DNA from: CAVSMC01 sp963798655
GTDB lineage: Bacteria; Pseudomonadota; Gammaproteobacteria; Burkholderiales; Casimicrobiaceae
DNA length: 64,000 nt
Reading direction: 5' to 3'
NCBI GenBank assembly: GCA_963798655.1
Contig: CAWCUH010000012.1
Coordinates: forward strand, 473,910 to 537,909
Shown here: positions 44,391-52,873 of the stretch, one piece after another
Layout of the letters: each line of letters opens with the position of its first letter
Position numbering within the stretch: position 1 is the first letter of the stretch
The notes under the pieces: model-generated
The model's database searches: none
What the model was told of the DNA's origin: nothing
Seen by the model: the letters and a program-made list of their open reading frames with translations, nothing else
Program-made: the position numbers and the translations under genes

Positions 44391-45071
44391 CTACATATCG
44401 GCGCTCAACGTCGCGCGCGTGAACGCTTCGATGTTGTCGATCAGCCGATCCATCGCGGCTGCGGCCCGCTGCTCGTCGCCGACGGCGATGCTGCGCGCAA
44501 TGTCGCCGTGCAGCTTCGCGGTTTCGGGCATGTCGGCCGCCTGCTTGTAGTGGTGATACCAGAAGCGGCGCGACAGCGCCTGCATCAGGCCCATCGCGCT
44601 CGCGGTGAACTCGTTGCGCGCGGCCGCGATGCACAGCTCGTTGAACGCGCGGTCGACGCGCATGAACGTGATGTCGTCGTTCCTGCGCGCGCTCTTCTCG
44701 AACTGGTCGGCGATCTCGACGAAGCGTCGGCGCTCCTCCGCGGTCGCGCGGCGCGCCGCGCAGCGCGCGACCAGCCGCTCAACCTCGCGTCGCAGCTCGA
44801 GCAGGCGCATCTGGCGCTTGACGTCGATATCCGACACGATGACGCCTCGCCGCGGCAGGATGGTCACCAGACGCTCGCGCGCGAGCCGCTGCAGCGCCTC
44901 GCGGATCGGCGTGCGGCCGATCGCCAGTCGCTCCGACAGCATCGCTTCGGAAACCGCCGAGCCGGGCGGCAGCTGCAGCGTCACGATCAGCTCCTCGAGC
45001 GCGGTGTAGGCGCGATCGGTGAGCGTGCGCTCGCCGTTTGCCGGCGCGGCGCGGCGTGTCGGCCGGCTCAG
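44391..45071 (-). CDS. GntR-family (FadR/FCD subfamily) transcriptional regulator
   Basis: 226 aa if started at CTG 45071. N-terminal winged helix: LTDRAYTALEELIV, then LPPGSAVSEAMLSERLAIGR, TPIREALQRLARERLV and PRRGVIVSD; C-terminal all-helical FCD effector domain (about residues 85-220). The usual metal-binding His of FCD domains is Asn in DRAFNELCI, so it may bind ligand without metal. There is no ATG, GTG or TTG early enough to include the first DNA-binding helix; the only suitable codon is CTG, overlapping the panB-like stop as CTGA and preceded by AAGAAGG. Likely regulator of the five operator-like sites. Confidence 0.83.
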   Translation of the reverse strand: MSRPTRRAAPANGERTLTDRAYTALEELIVTLQLPPGSAVSEAMLSERLAIGRTPIREALQRLARERLVTILPRRGVIVSDIDVKRQMRLLELRREVERLVARCAARRATAEERRRFVEIADQFEKSARRNDDITFMRVDRAFNELCIAAARNEFTASAMGLMQALSRRFWYHHYKQAADMPETAKLHGDIARSIAVGDEQRAAAAMDRLIDNIEAFTRATLSADM

Positions 45072-45937
45072 AGCTGTCGCCTTCTTTGCACGGCCGCGAG
45101 GAATTGCTCGTACTCCTTTTCGTCGACGCCATAGCTGTGATCGTCGTCGGGAAACGTGCCCTGCTTGACGTCGCTCACGTATGCGCGGATCGCCTGCACC
45201 GCCACGTCGGTCACGCTCGCGTAGCGCTTGGTGAACTTCGGCTTGAAGTCGGTGAACACGCCGAGCAGGTCATAGCAGAGCAGGATCTGCCCATCGGTGC
45301 CGGCGCCTGCGCCGATGCCGATCGTCGGGATCTCGAGCTGCTCGCTGATGACCTTGGCGATCTTCGCCGGCACCGCCTCGAACTCCAGCATGAAGCAGCC
45401 GGCATCCTGGATCGCGAGCGCGTCCTCGAGGATCTTCATCGCCGCCTCGGCGGTGCGGCCCTGGATCCTGAAGCCGCCGAACATCGCGATCGTATGCGGG
45501 GTGAGCCCGATGTGCGACGCCGTCGGGATGCCGGCATCGACGAGCGCCCTCAGAATCGCCGCCTGCGATCTTCCGCCCTGCGGCTTGACTGCGTCGCACA
45601 GCGCCTCCTGCATGAAGCGGGTGGCGTTGACGAGCGCCCGGTCGACGGTGTTGTAGCTCTGGTACGGCATGCACCCGAGCACGAACGTGTTCGGCGCGCC
45701 GCGACGCACGGCGAGCGAGTGCATCACCATCATGTCCATCGTGGCCGGAATCGTGCTGGGATACCCGTGCGCGACCATCGCGAGGCTGTCGCCGACGACC
45801 GCCACATCGACCTCCGCCGTCTCCGCCCATCGGGCCGACGTGTAATCGGGCACCGACATGTACACCATCTTCTCGCCGGTCCGCTTCGAATCGCGGATAT
45901 CGCCGATCGTGCGCTTCTTGCGCTCGCGCTCGCCCAC
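45068..45937 (-). CDS. PanB-like protein, variant active site 2
   Basis: 289 aa PanB-family barrel. Retained: Asp in AVVGDSLAMV and catalytic Glu in LEFEAVPAKIAKV, plus TIGIGAGAGTDGQILL. Changed: the second metal ligand is Cys in VLGCMPYQSYNT and the third is Gln in VKPQGGRSQAA, as in the other copy (35970-36842). Thus both copies lack the same two of three metal ligands and probably share a non-pantothenate role, possibly adding or removing hydroxymethyl with THF. It heads an operon with the GntR gene; candidate operator E is 11 bases upstream. Confidence 0.84.
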   Translation of the reverse strand: MGERERKKRTIGDIRDSKRTGEKMVYMSVPDYTSARWAETAEVDVAVVGDSLAMVAHGYPSTIPATMDMMVMHSLAVRRGAPNTFVLGCMPYQSYNTVDRALVNATRFMQEALCDAVKPQGGRSQAAILRALVDAGIPTASHIGLTPHTIAMFGGFRIQGRTAEAAMKILEDALAIQDAGCFMLEFEAVPAKIAKVISEQLEIPTIGIGAGAGTDGQILLCYDLLGVFTDFKPKFTKRYASVTDVAVQAIRAYVSDVKQGTFPDDDHSYGVDEKEYEQFLAAVQRRRQL

Positions 45938-45947
45938 GATGCATCCC

Positions 45948-45972
45948 TTTGATATGCAGCCCGTATATTAGG
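45948..45972. promoter_or_regulatory. Candidate GntR operator E
   Basis: On the minus strand TAATATACGGGCTGCATATC, aligned with the shared motif. It lies 11-35 bases upstream of the PanB-like ATG, so a bound protein would block initiation; since the GntR gene is in this operon, this would be autoregulation. Confidence 0.5.
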
Positions 45973-45978
45973 CCATCC

Positions 45979-46022
45979 GAGGGTCAGAGTGCGATTGTCA
46001 TTCCAATCGCACTCTGACCCTC
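45979..46022. repeat. Palindromic REP-like element, copy 2
   Basis: Perfect 19-bp inverted repeat: left arm GAGGGTCAGAGTGCGATTG (45979-45997), right arm its complement (46004-46022), 6-base loop. Seventeen stem bases are the same as in the copy at 13078-13121. It separates the divergent PanB-like and homocysteine-methyltransferase genes. No T-run, so not an ordinary terminator. Confidence 0.88.
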
Positions 46023-46149
46023 AGTTCGACCTCGGTTTCGCACTGCAGCGCCCGCGCGCGCTTCCCGGTTCGCCGAACCTTGCTCCGCGTCAAAACGGCG
46101 ATCGGCGTCCGCTGCACAATGGGACGGCGCGCTGTCGCGGGAACCGACG

Positions 46150-47130
46150 ATGACCAATCTGCTGAGCCGGCTGCTGGAACAGAAGGACGTCGTGATCGCC
46201 GACGGCGCAATGGGCACGAACCTTTTCCTGCGCGGCCTCGGCAAAGGCGACAACGGCGCGGCATGGAACGTCGAGCGCGCCGACGCCGTGAGCGAGATTC
46301 ATCAAGGCTTCGTCGACGCCGGATCCGAGATCCTGCTCACGAACACGTTCGGCGCCAATCGCATCCGACTCGCGCTGCATCATCTCGAGCAGCGGGCTCG
46401 CGAGTTCAACATCGCCGGCGCACGCATCGCGCGCCAGGTGGCCGATCGCGCCGGCCGGCCCATTGTCGTCGCCGGCGATATCGGTCCGATCGGCGACGTA
46501 CTCGAGCCGCTGGGCTCGCGCAGCGTCCGCGACGCCGAGGAGGCGTTCTACGAACAGGCGCTCGCGCTCAAGGATGGCGGCGTCGACATCGCATGGATCG
46601 AGACGATGTTCGCCGACAACGAGCTCGACGCGGCGATTCGCGCCGCGCATCGAGCGGGGCTCGATTACGTCGCCACCATGACATTCGACACCGGCGGCCG
46701 CACGATGATGGGCGTGCGCCCCGAGGACGCAATGCGGCGCAGCGCCGGGTTTCCATGGGCGCCCATCGCGTTCGGAGCGAATTGCGGCGTCGGGCCGTCG
46801 CAGCTGATGGACTCCGTCATCGGCCTCGTGCGCGGCGCCGGCAGGCAGGCGATCGTCGTGGCGAAGAGCAACTGCGGCATTCCGGTGCTCGACAACGACC
46901 TGCGCGTTCACTACAACGGCACGCCGGAGGTGCTCGCCGCCTACGCGTGCATGGCCCGCGATGCCGGCGCCCGAATCATCGGCGGATGCTGCGGCACGAC
47001 GCCCGAGCACATCCGCACGATGGTTGCCGCGCTCGCGAGCCGACCGAAAGGCCCGCCGCCTTCGTACGAAGAGATCGAACGCAAGCTCGGCCCGCTGAAG
47101 ATGACCACCGGGTTGCCCGAAGCCGTCTGA
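46150..47130 (+). CDS. Homocysteine S-methyltransferase family protein (BHMT/Bmt-like)
   Basis: 326 aa zinc methyltransferase. Motifs: VVIADGAMGTNLFLRGLGKG, LTNTFGANRIRL, first zinc Cys in AFGANCGVGPSQLM, and the pair in IIGGCCGTTPEHIRTM. This form is like bacterial betaine-homocysteine methyltransferases and the N-terminal part of MetH. It transfers a methyl group to homocysteine; the donor is not clear (betaine, methylmethionine or a corrinoid). It is only distantly similar to the gene at 12021-13073. Possibly in one transcript with the toxin-antitoxin pair and fhs. Confidence 0.87.
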   Translation: MTNLLSRLLEQKDVVIADGAMGTNLFLRGLGKGDNGAAWNVERADAVSEIHQGFVDAGSEILLTNTFGANRIRLALHHLEQRAREFNIAGARIARQVADRAGRPIVVAGDIGPIGDVLEPLGSRSVRDAEEAFYEQALALKDGGVDIAWIETMFADNELDAAIRAAHRAGLDYVATMTFDTGGRTMMGVRPEDAMRRSAGFPWAPIAFGANCGVGPSQLMDSVIGLVRGAGRQAIVVAKSNCGIPVLDNDLRVHYNGTPEVLAAYACMARDAGARIIGGCCGTTPEHIRTMVAALASRPKGPPPSYEEIERKLGPLKMTTGLPEAV

Positions 47131-47175
47131 CGGCCGCGTCGAGGGGCGCCTGCACATCCCAAAGGAGCGCGCTTT

Positions 47176-47430
47176 TTGAACGTCTCTCTTCCGCACGACC
47201 TTTCCGACGCGATCCGCCGCAGGGTCGCCTCGGGCCTCTACGACTCGGCGCAGCAGGTCGTCCGCGAGGCGTTGATCCTGCTCGACGAGCGCGATCAGAC
47301 GCGCGTGCTGCGTCGCGAGCGGCTGTTGCGCGAGCTCGCGATCGGCATCGACCAGGCGAACGACCGCCAGCTCGTCGACGGGCTCGAAGTGTTCCGGCGC
47401 CTGCGCAACAAAGCGAACGAGCCCGGATGA
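47176..47430 (+). CDS. ParD-like antitoxin (ribbon-helix-helix)
   Basis: 84 aa. The N-terminal NVSLPHDLSDAIRRRVASGL strand-helix and DSAQQVVREALILLDERDQ helix are typical of the ParD/CopG ribbon-helix-helix fold, which binds DNA as a dimer and autorepresses; the charged C-terminal tail would wrap the toxin. Start TTG at 47176 with an AAAGGAG ribosome-binding site. Overlaps the toxin gene (ATGA). Confidence 0.85.
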   Translation: MNVSLPHDLSDAIRRRVASGLYDSAQQVVREALILLDERDQTRVLRRERLLRELAIGIDQANDRQLVDGLEVFRRLRNKANEPG

Positions 47431-47756
47431 TGGAAGCGACGAGCCGGATGCAGTTCACGTTCCAGGCGTGCGCCGATCTGCACAACATCTGGGAGTCGAT
47501 CGCGATGCCCAGCGACCTGTGGGGATCGACCAATGCCGAGCATCTCGCCGCCGCACGGACATTCGCCGAGCAATTCGAGGCGCTGTGCCAGCTGATCACG
47601 CTGCACCCCGAAATGGGCCCGCCGCGCAATACGTTGCAGGAGGGCATCCGCAGCCTGCTGTTCCAGCGCTACGTGATCTTCTACCGGATCCGCGGCAACT
47701 GCGTCGAGGTGATGCGCGTGCTGCGCGCGACGCGCGAGGTCGACGCCGTCGTCTGA
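47427..47756 (+). CDS. ParE/RelE-superfamily toxin
   Basis: 109 aa. Pattern of the ParE toxin family: FTFQACADLHNIWESIAM at the N-terminus, AARTFAEQFEALCQLITLHP helix, PEMGPPRNTLQEGIRSLLFQ and the strand pair RYVIFYRIRGNCVEVMRVL. ParE toxins act on gyrase, others of the superfamily on mRNA; which applies is not clear. Begins at ATG 47427 within the antitoxin stop. Inserted between a homocysteine methyltransferase and fhs. Confidence 0.85.
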   Translation: MMEATSRMQFTFQACADLHNIWESIAMPSDLWGSTNAEHLAAARTFAEQFEALCQLITLHPEMGPPRNTLQEGIRSLLFQRYVIFYRIRGNCVEVMRVLRATREVDAVV

Positions 47757-47842
47757 GCGCGACGCCTGCACTCGCAGCGCGGTCCGCGACCGCCCTACCC
47801 GCCGTGCGCAAGCCGCTCCGACGCGGCCCTAGGAGACACTTC

Positions 47843-49516
47843 ATGCTGACAGATATCGAGATTGCACAAGCCGCCCGCATGCTTCCGATCGGGGAGGTTG
47901 CCGCGAAGCTCGGCATCCCGGCCGCGCACCTCGAGCCGTACGGCCATTACAAGGCGAAGGTGTCGCTCGGTTATGTCGATTCGCTTGCCGGGCGCCCGGA
48001 TGGCCGACTGATCCTGGTCACGGCGATCAGCCCGACGCCGGCGGGCGAGGGCAAGACGACAACGTCCGTGGGGCTCGCCGATGCGCTCAATCGCGTGGGC
48101 AAGAAGGCAGTCGTGTGTCTGCGCGAGCCGTCGCTCGGACCCGTCTTCGGCATGAAGGGCGGCGCAGCCGGCGGCGGATACGCACAGGTAGTGCCGATGG
48201 AGGACATCAACCTGCACTTCACCGGCGACTTCAACGCCATCGCGCTCGCGAACAACCTGCTTGCCGCGCTCGTGGACAATCACATCCACCACGGCAACGC
48301 GCTCGACATCGACACGCGGCGAATCGCGTGGAAGCGCGTGGTCGACATGAACGATCGCGCGTTGCGCGAAATCACCGTCGCGCTCGGCGGCGTGGCGAAC
48401 GGCTACCCGCGCGAGGACGGCTTCGACATCGTCGTCGCCTCCGAGGTGATGGCGATCCTGTGCCTGTCGACGAGCCTCGCGGACCTGAAGAACCGCCTCG
48501 GCAACATCGTCGTCGGCTATACCCGCGGGCAGAAGCCCGTGGTCGCGCGCGATCTCGACGCGCACGGCGCGATGACGGTGCTGCTGAAGGACGCGCTCAA
48601 GCCGAACCTCGTGCAGACGCTCGAGAACACTCCGGCGTTCATCCACGGCGGACCTTTCGCCAACATCGCGCACGGCTGCAACTCGGTGATCGCGACGCGC
48701 GCCGCGCTGAAGCTCGCCGACTACGTGGTCACCGAGGCCGGGTTCGGCGCCGACCTCGGCGCCGAGAAATTCGTCGACATCAAGTGCCGCAAGTCCGGGC
48801 TGCGCCCCGACGCGGCGGTGATCGTAGCGACGATTCGCGCGCTCAAGTATCACGGCGGCGCGGATGCCAAGGCGCTCCAGCGCGAAGACGTCGGTGCCGT
48901 GGAGCGAGGCATCGCCAATCTCGAGCGCCACGTGATCAACGTTCGCGACCATTACGGGCTGCCGTGCGTCGTCGCGATCAACGAATTCCGCTCCGACACC
49001 GAGGCGGAGATCGTGACGCTCGAGAGGAGGATGGCGGGCCGCGGCGTCCCGGTGGTGCTCGCGCGGCACTGGGCCGACGGCGGCAAGGGCGCCGAGGAGC
49101 TCGCGCTCGCCGTCGTGCACGTGATCGACAACACGCCGAACACGTTCAAGTTCGTGTATCCGGATGCGATGCCGCTGTGGGACAAGGTCAACGCGATCGC
49201 GACGAAGCTGTACGGCGCGAGCGAGGTCACGGCGGACACGAAGATCCGCGCGCAGATTCGAAAGCTGCAGGACGACGGCTACGGCGAATATCCGATCTGC
49301 GTCGCCAAGACCCAGTATTCGTTCTCGACCGACCCGCTGCTGCGCGGCGCGCCGTCGGGCCACGCGATCAACATCCGCGAAGTTCGCCTCGCCGCCGGCG
49401 CGCAGTTCATCGTCATGGTATGCGGCGACATCATGACGATGCCGGGGCTGCCGAAAGTGCCGGCGGCGACCAAGATCGACCTCGACGCGCAGGGACGGGT
49501 CGTCGGCCTGTTCTAG
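47843..49516 (+). CDS. fhs: Formate-tetrahydrofolate ligase
   Basis: 557 aa, full length. ATP site TAISPTPAGEGKTTTSVGLAD, then REPSLGPVFGMKGGAAGGGY, DFNAIALANNLLAALVDNH, and KFVDIKCRKSGLRPDA; C-terminal AKTQYSFSTDPLLRGAPSGH. It joins formate to THF using ATP, or runs backward to yield formate and ATP from 10-formyl-THF. Given methyl oxidation genes nearby, the reverse direction is a reasonable reading. ATG at 47843 has AGGAGAC upstream. Confidence 0.96.
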   Translation: MLTDIEIAQAARMLPIGEVAAKLGIPAAHLEPYGHYKAKVSLGYVDSLAGRPDGRLILVTAISPTPAGEGKTTTSVGLADALNRVGKKAVVCLREPSLGPVFGMKGGAAGGGYAQVVPMEDINLHFTGDFNAIALANNLLAALVDNHIHHGNALDIDTRRIAWKRVVDMNDRALREITVALGGVANGYPREDGFDIVVASEVMAILCLSTSLADLKNRLGNIVVGYTRGQKPVVARDLDAHGAMTVLLKDALKPNLVQTLENTPAFIHGGPFANIAHGCNSVIATRAALKLADYVVTEAGFGADLGAEKFVDIKCRKSGLRPDAAVIVATIRALKYHGGADAKALQREDVGAVERGIANLERHVINVRDHYGLPCVVAINEFRSDTEAEIVTLERRMAGRGVPVVLARHWADGGKGAEELALAVVHVIDNTPNTFKFVYPDAMPLWDKVNAIATKLYGASEVTADTKIRAQIRKLQDDGYGEYPICVAKTQYSFSTDPLLRGAPSGHAINIREVRLAAGAQFIVMVCGDIMTMPGLPKVPAATKIDLDAQGRVVGLF

Positions 49517-49655
49517 ATCGCCGCGCGATTCGTCGCGTCCCCGGCAAGCCGTCCGGCTCGGCAAGCGGGTCGCCGCCGCGCTTGCAGCCGGCCAACCGGG
49601 CGGGCATCATCGTCGCCTTCGGCCGCTCGCGGCCGGCGAACGCCCGATCTCCTGC

Positions 49656-50738
49656 GTGCAGCCCTACCTGTCCATCGAATCGCTGACCGTTGGCTACGGC
49701 GGTATGCCGGTGCTGACCGACGTATCGATCGGCGTTGCGAAGGGCGAGCTGCTCGCCCTGCTCGGCAGCTCCGGCTGCGGCAAGTCGACGTTGCTGCGAG
49801 CAGTCGCGGGCTTGACGCGGCCGTCGTCGGGAACGATCACCATTGCCGGTCGCGACGTGACCCGCCTCGCACCCGAGGCGCACAACACCGCGATGGTGTT
49901 CCAGTCGTACGCACTGTGGCCGCACATGACGGTGAACCAGAACATCGGGTACGGCCTGAAGCTGCGCGGCTGGCCGCGCGCGCGCATCGAGGCGCGTGTC
50001 GGCGAGATGCTGAAGCTGCTGCATCTCGAGGCCTTCGGCGCGCGCAGGGCAACGGAGCTCTCCGGTGGGCAGCGCCAACGCGTCGCGCTCGGGCGCGCGC
50101 TCGCGATCGACCCCGACGTGTTGCTGCTCGATGAGCCGATGTCGAACCTCGACGCGCAGATCCGCCTCGAGCTGCGGCACGAGCTTCGCGCGCTGCAGCA
50201 GCGAGTCGGCATCACCGCCGTGTATGTCACCCACGACCGGGAGGAGGCGCTCGCGCTCGCCGACCGCATGGCGGTGCTCGACGCGGGAAACGTCGTCCAA
50301 TATGGAACGCCCGAGGAGCTCTACCGCGCACCGGTGAACCCGTTCGTCGCCCGTTTCATGGGCGCGGACAACGCGATCGAGCTCGAAGTCGCGCAAGGCG
50401 GCTTCACCGTCGTCGGCGACGACGCGCACTTCCGCGCACCGCTGCCCGAGGCGATCGCATCGAACTACGCGCGCGCGATCGCGCATTTCCGCAGCGACGC
50501 GGCGCGCATCGACATCGGCGCGCCGGCACACGGTGCGGCGGCGCTGCCGGGCAGGATCGCGTCGCGATCCTATCTCGGCAACCGGTGGCGCTACGGCGTA
50601 CGCACCGGCGCGCAGCAGATCTGGGTGGACGACCCGAGCCGGCACGAAGTCGGCGCGAGCGTCCACGTCATCGTGCCCGCCGATGCGTGGCACGTGTATC
50701 CGAAGACCGAGACTCAACCACGAGGAGAGCACGCATGA
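49656..50738 (+). CDS. ABC transporter ATP-binding protein (CUT1/PotA-like)
   Basis: 360 aa ATPase. Walker A GSSGCGKSTLLRAVAGL, Q-loop MVFQSYALWPHMTV, signature LSGGQRQRVALGRALA, Walker B VLLLDEPMSNLD, switch His YVTHDREEALAL; C-terminal TOBE region from about residue 240. Starts at a GTG (49656); overlaps the binding-protein gene by ATGA. First of four genes of one transporter, 139 bases after fhs. Confidence 0.93.
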   Translation: MQPYLSIESLTVGYGGMPVLTDVSIGVAKGELLALLGSSGCGKSTLLRAVAGLTRPSSGTITIAGRDVTRLAPEAHNTAMVFQSYALWPHMTVNQNIGYGLKLRGWPRARIEARVGEMLKLLHLEAFGARRATELSGGQRQRVALGRALAIDPDVLLLDEPMSNLDAQIRLELRHELRALQQRVGITAVYVTHDREEALALADRMAVLDAGNVVQYGTPEELYRAPVNPFVARFMGADNAIELEVAQGGFTVVGDDAHFRAPLPEAIASNYARAIAHFRSDAARIDIGAPAHGAAALPGRIASRSYLGNRWRYGVRTGAQQIWVDDPSRHEVGASVHVIVPADAWHVYPKTETQPRGEHA

Positions 50739-51901
50739 ATCGTCTGTTGTCGTTCACCGCCGTCACCGCCACCGCGGCCGCGTGCGGCCTTGCCGGCGTC
50801 TTCCATCCGGGATGCGCGGTCGCCCAGACGACGCTCAACGTCGTCACCGCCGGCGACCAGAACATGGTCGACTACGTGAACAATTATCTGGGACCCAAAT
50901 TCGAGAAGCTCAATCCTGGCGTCAAGGTGCGCGCGGTGGGCACCGGTCCCGGCGATGCGGGCTCGCAGAAGATCCAGGAGAAGCTCGAGGCCGAGTCGAA
51001 GGCCGGCGCCGCGACGTGGGACGTCGACGTCGCCGTCGTCCACCAGCGCGGTGCGGCGAACATGGTGAAGGCGAACCTGCTCGCGCCGTATCGCAACGAC
51101 GTCGCGGCCGGCAAGCTCGTGTCGCGCGACACGGCGAAGAACGCGCTCGGCCAGAACGTCGACGGCTACGTGCTGCCGATGTTCCACAGCCAGATCGCGC
51201 TTGCGTACAACTCCGAGCTCGTGAAGACGCCGCCGAAGTCGTACTCCGAGCTCGCCACATGGGCGAAGAGCAATCCGAAGCAGTTCGGCTACAACGGCGT
51301 CAAGGGCGGCATGTCGGGCGTAGGGTTCGTCATGGGCTGGGTCAATGCGAACAGCACGATCGGTCCGAAGCTCGAGACCGGTCCGTACGACGCCGGAGCG
51401 AAACCGCAGATCGACAAGGCGCTGCTGAGCCTGAAGGAGTTCAACAAGAACGTCGTGCTGACACCGGGCAATGCCGGCACGCTCGACATGCTCAATCGCG
51501 GCGAGATCGCGATGGGGCCGGTGTGGGTCGACATGTTCTATACGTGGGCGGCAGACGGCAAGATGAACCCGAAGGTGCGCTTGTCGCTGCTCGCGCCCGG
51601 CCTGCCGGGCCAGCCGATGTACTACGTCGTGCCGGCGAAGGCGGCGAACGCGGCAATGGCGAAGAAGTTCATCGACTTCGCCGAGAGCCCCGAGGTCCAG
51701 GCCGACGGCATCGTCAAGCAGTTCAACTGGTATCCGGGCATCGATCCGAAGTACGTGCAGCCGAAGCTCGACACGGCGAGCTGGAACAAGCTCTTCACCG
51801 ACATCAAGCCGGACGAGCTCGCGGAATACGGCAAGCCGTTCCCGCTGTCGCAGTACTTCACCGACATTCTCGAGAGCTACGAGAAGGTGGTGGCGAACTG
51901 A
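50735..51901 (+). CDS. ABC transporter solute-binding protein (family 1)
   Basis: 388 aa periplasmic protein, signal peptide about residues 1-30 (ending CAVAQ). Mature start TLNVVTAGDQNMVDYVNN and the blocks LGPKFEKLNPGVKVRAVGTG, VLPMFHSQIALAYNSEL and GEIAMGPVWVDMFYTWA fit extracellular solute-binding family 1 (polyamine/sugar-like). Ligand unknown. ATG at 50735 has GAGGAGAG upstream. Followed by a REP-like repeat just after the stop. Confidence 0.88.
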   Translation: MNRLLSFTAVTATAAACGLAGVFHPGCAVAQTTLNVVTAGDQNMVDYVNNYLGPKFEKLNPGVKVRAVGTGPGDAGSQKIQEKLEAESKAGAATWDVDVAVVHQRGAANMVKANLLAPYRNDVAAGKLVSRDTAKNALGQNVDGYVLPMFHSQIALAYNSELVKTPPKSYSELATWAKSNPKQFGYNGVKGGMSGVGFVMGWVNANSTIGPKLETGPYDAGAKPQIDKALLSLKEFNKNVVLTPGNAGTLDMLNRGEIAMGPVWVDMFYTWAADGKMNPKVRLSLLAPGLPGQPMYYVVPAKAANAAMAKKFIDFAESPEVQADGIVKQFNWYPGIDPKYVQPKLDTASWNKLFTDIKPDELAEYGKPFPLSQYFTDILESYEKVVAN

Positions 51902-51916
51902 CGATCGACGCCTCGA

Positions 51917-52873
51917 GTGGCATCGAGCCCGTCATTCCCGCGAAAACGGGAATCCAGCGTCGTCACCGACGAAAAGACACTGGGTCCCCGCGCTCGCGGG
52001 GACGACGACCGTAGCGGCGCGGCCGGGACAGCGGCCGCGCTGCGCTTGGGCGAGTGGCAGTGGATCGGTTTGCTGCTGCTCGCGCCGGCGCTCGCGCTGA
52101 TCGCGCTGCTGTTCATGCTGCCGCTCGGCGTGTCGATCGTCACGGCGTTCGAGGACGCGGACGGCAGCTTCACGCTCGCGCACTTTGCCAAGGCGTGGGA
52201 CTTCTACCATACCGACTTCTGGTTCACGCTCGCGATCACGGTCGCCGCAACGTCTCTGATCGCGTTGGCGGCGACCGCGATCGCAGGCTACCTGACGCTC
52301 GGCGAAAGTCCGCTCGCGCAAGCGGTGCTGCGCTGGCTGTACCGCTGGCCGCTGTTCATCCCGTTCATCGTCACCGCGCAGGTGATGCGCGGGTTCCTCG
52401 CGAAGAACGGGCTGATGAACCACGGCCTGATCGCCGCCGGCATCATCGAGCCGCTGCAGGCGCAGAGCTTTCTCGACTGGCGCGGCATCCTGATCGCGTT
52501 CGTGTGGAAGCAGACGCCGTTCGTCGCGCTGATGCTCGCCGGTGCGATGGCCTCGCTCGACCGCTCGACGATCGAGGCCGCGCGAAACCTCGGCGCGCGC
52601 CGGATTCGAACGCTGCTCGAGATCGTGCTGCCGCAGGTAATGCCGTCGCTGCTCGTCGGGTTGATCCTGTCCTTCGTCACGATGCTCTCGGTCCTCTCGG
52701 TGCCGATCATGCTGTCAGGCGACAGCCCGACGATGCTCACCGTCGACATCGCCTACCGCATCAATTCGCATCGCGACTACGGCGTCGCCAACGCGCTCGG
52801 CACGATCTCGTGCCTGATGGCCGGCGTCGTCGCCTGGTTCTACCTGCGCCAGGGCGTACAGGCGCGTGCGTGA
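51917..52873 (+). CDS. ABC transporter permease whose N-terminus overlaps a repeat
   Basis: Up to 318 aa from GTG 51917. The first 30 codons are translated repeat DNA (SFPRKRESSVV and LGPRARGDD, the usual readings of this repeat). The real permease begins near LRLGEWQWIGLLLLAPALAL; its start could be a TTG around 52050 or the repeat-derived GTG. Six helices, EAA loop STIEAARNLGARRIRTLLEI, and SFVTMLSVLSVPIML follow. CUT1/PotB-like. The intergenic repeat seems to have replaced the native start region. Confidence 0.82.
   Translation: MASSPSFPRKRESSVVTDEKTLGPRARGDDDRSGAAGTAAALRLGEWQWIGLLLLAPALALIALLFMLPLGVSIVTAFEDADGSFTLAHFAKAWDFYHTDFWFTLAITVAATSLIALAATAIAGYLTLGESPLAQAVLRWLYRWPLFIPFIVTAQVMRGFLAKNGLMNHGLIAAGIIEPLQAQSFLDWRGILIAFVWKQTPFVALMLAGAMASLDRSTIEAARNLGARRIRTLLEIVLPQVMPSLLVGLILSFVTMLSVLSVPIMLSGDSPTMLTVDIAYRINSHRDYGVANALGTISCLMAGVVAWFYLRQGVQARA
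51930..52007. repeat. REP/BIME-like double-hairpin repeat
   Basis: Two hairpins in tandem: TTCCCGCGAAAACGGGAA (51935 region) and GTCCCCGCGCTCGCGGGGAC (51984-52003), joined by a short spacer with GTCGTCACCGACGA. This layout is common as an intergenic repeat in many proteobacteria. Here it lies inside the open frame of the permease gene. Confidence 0.85.
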
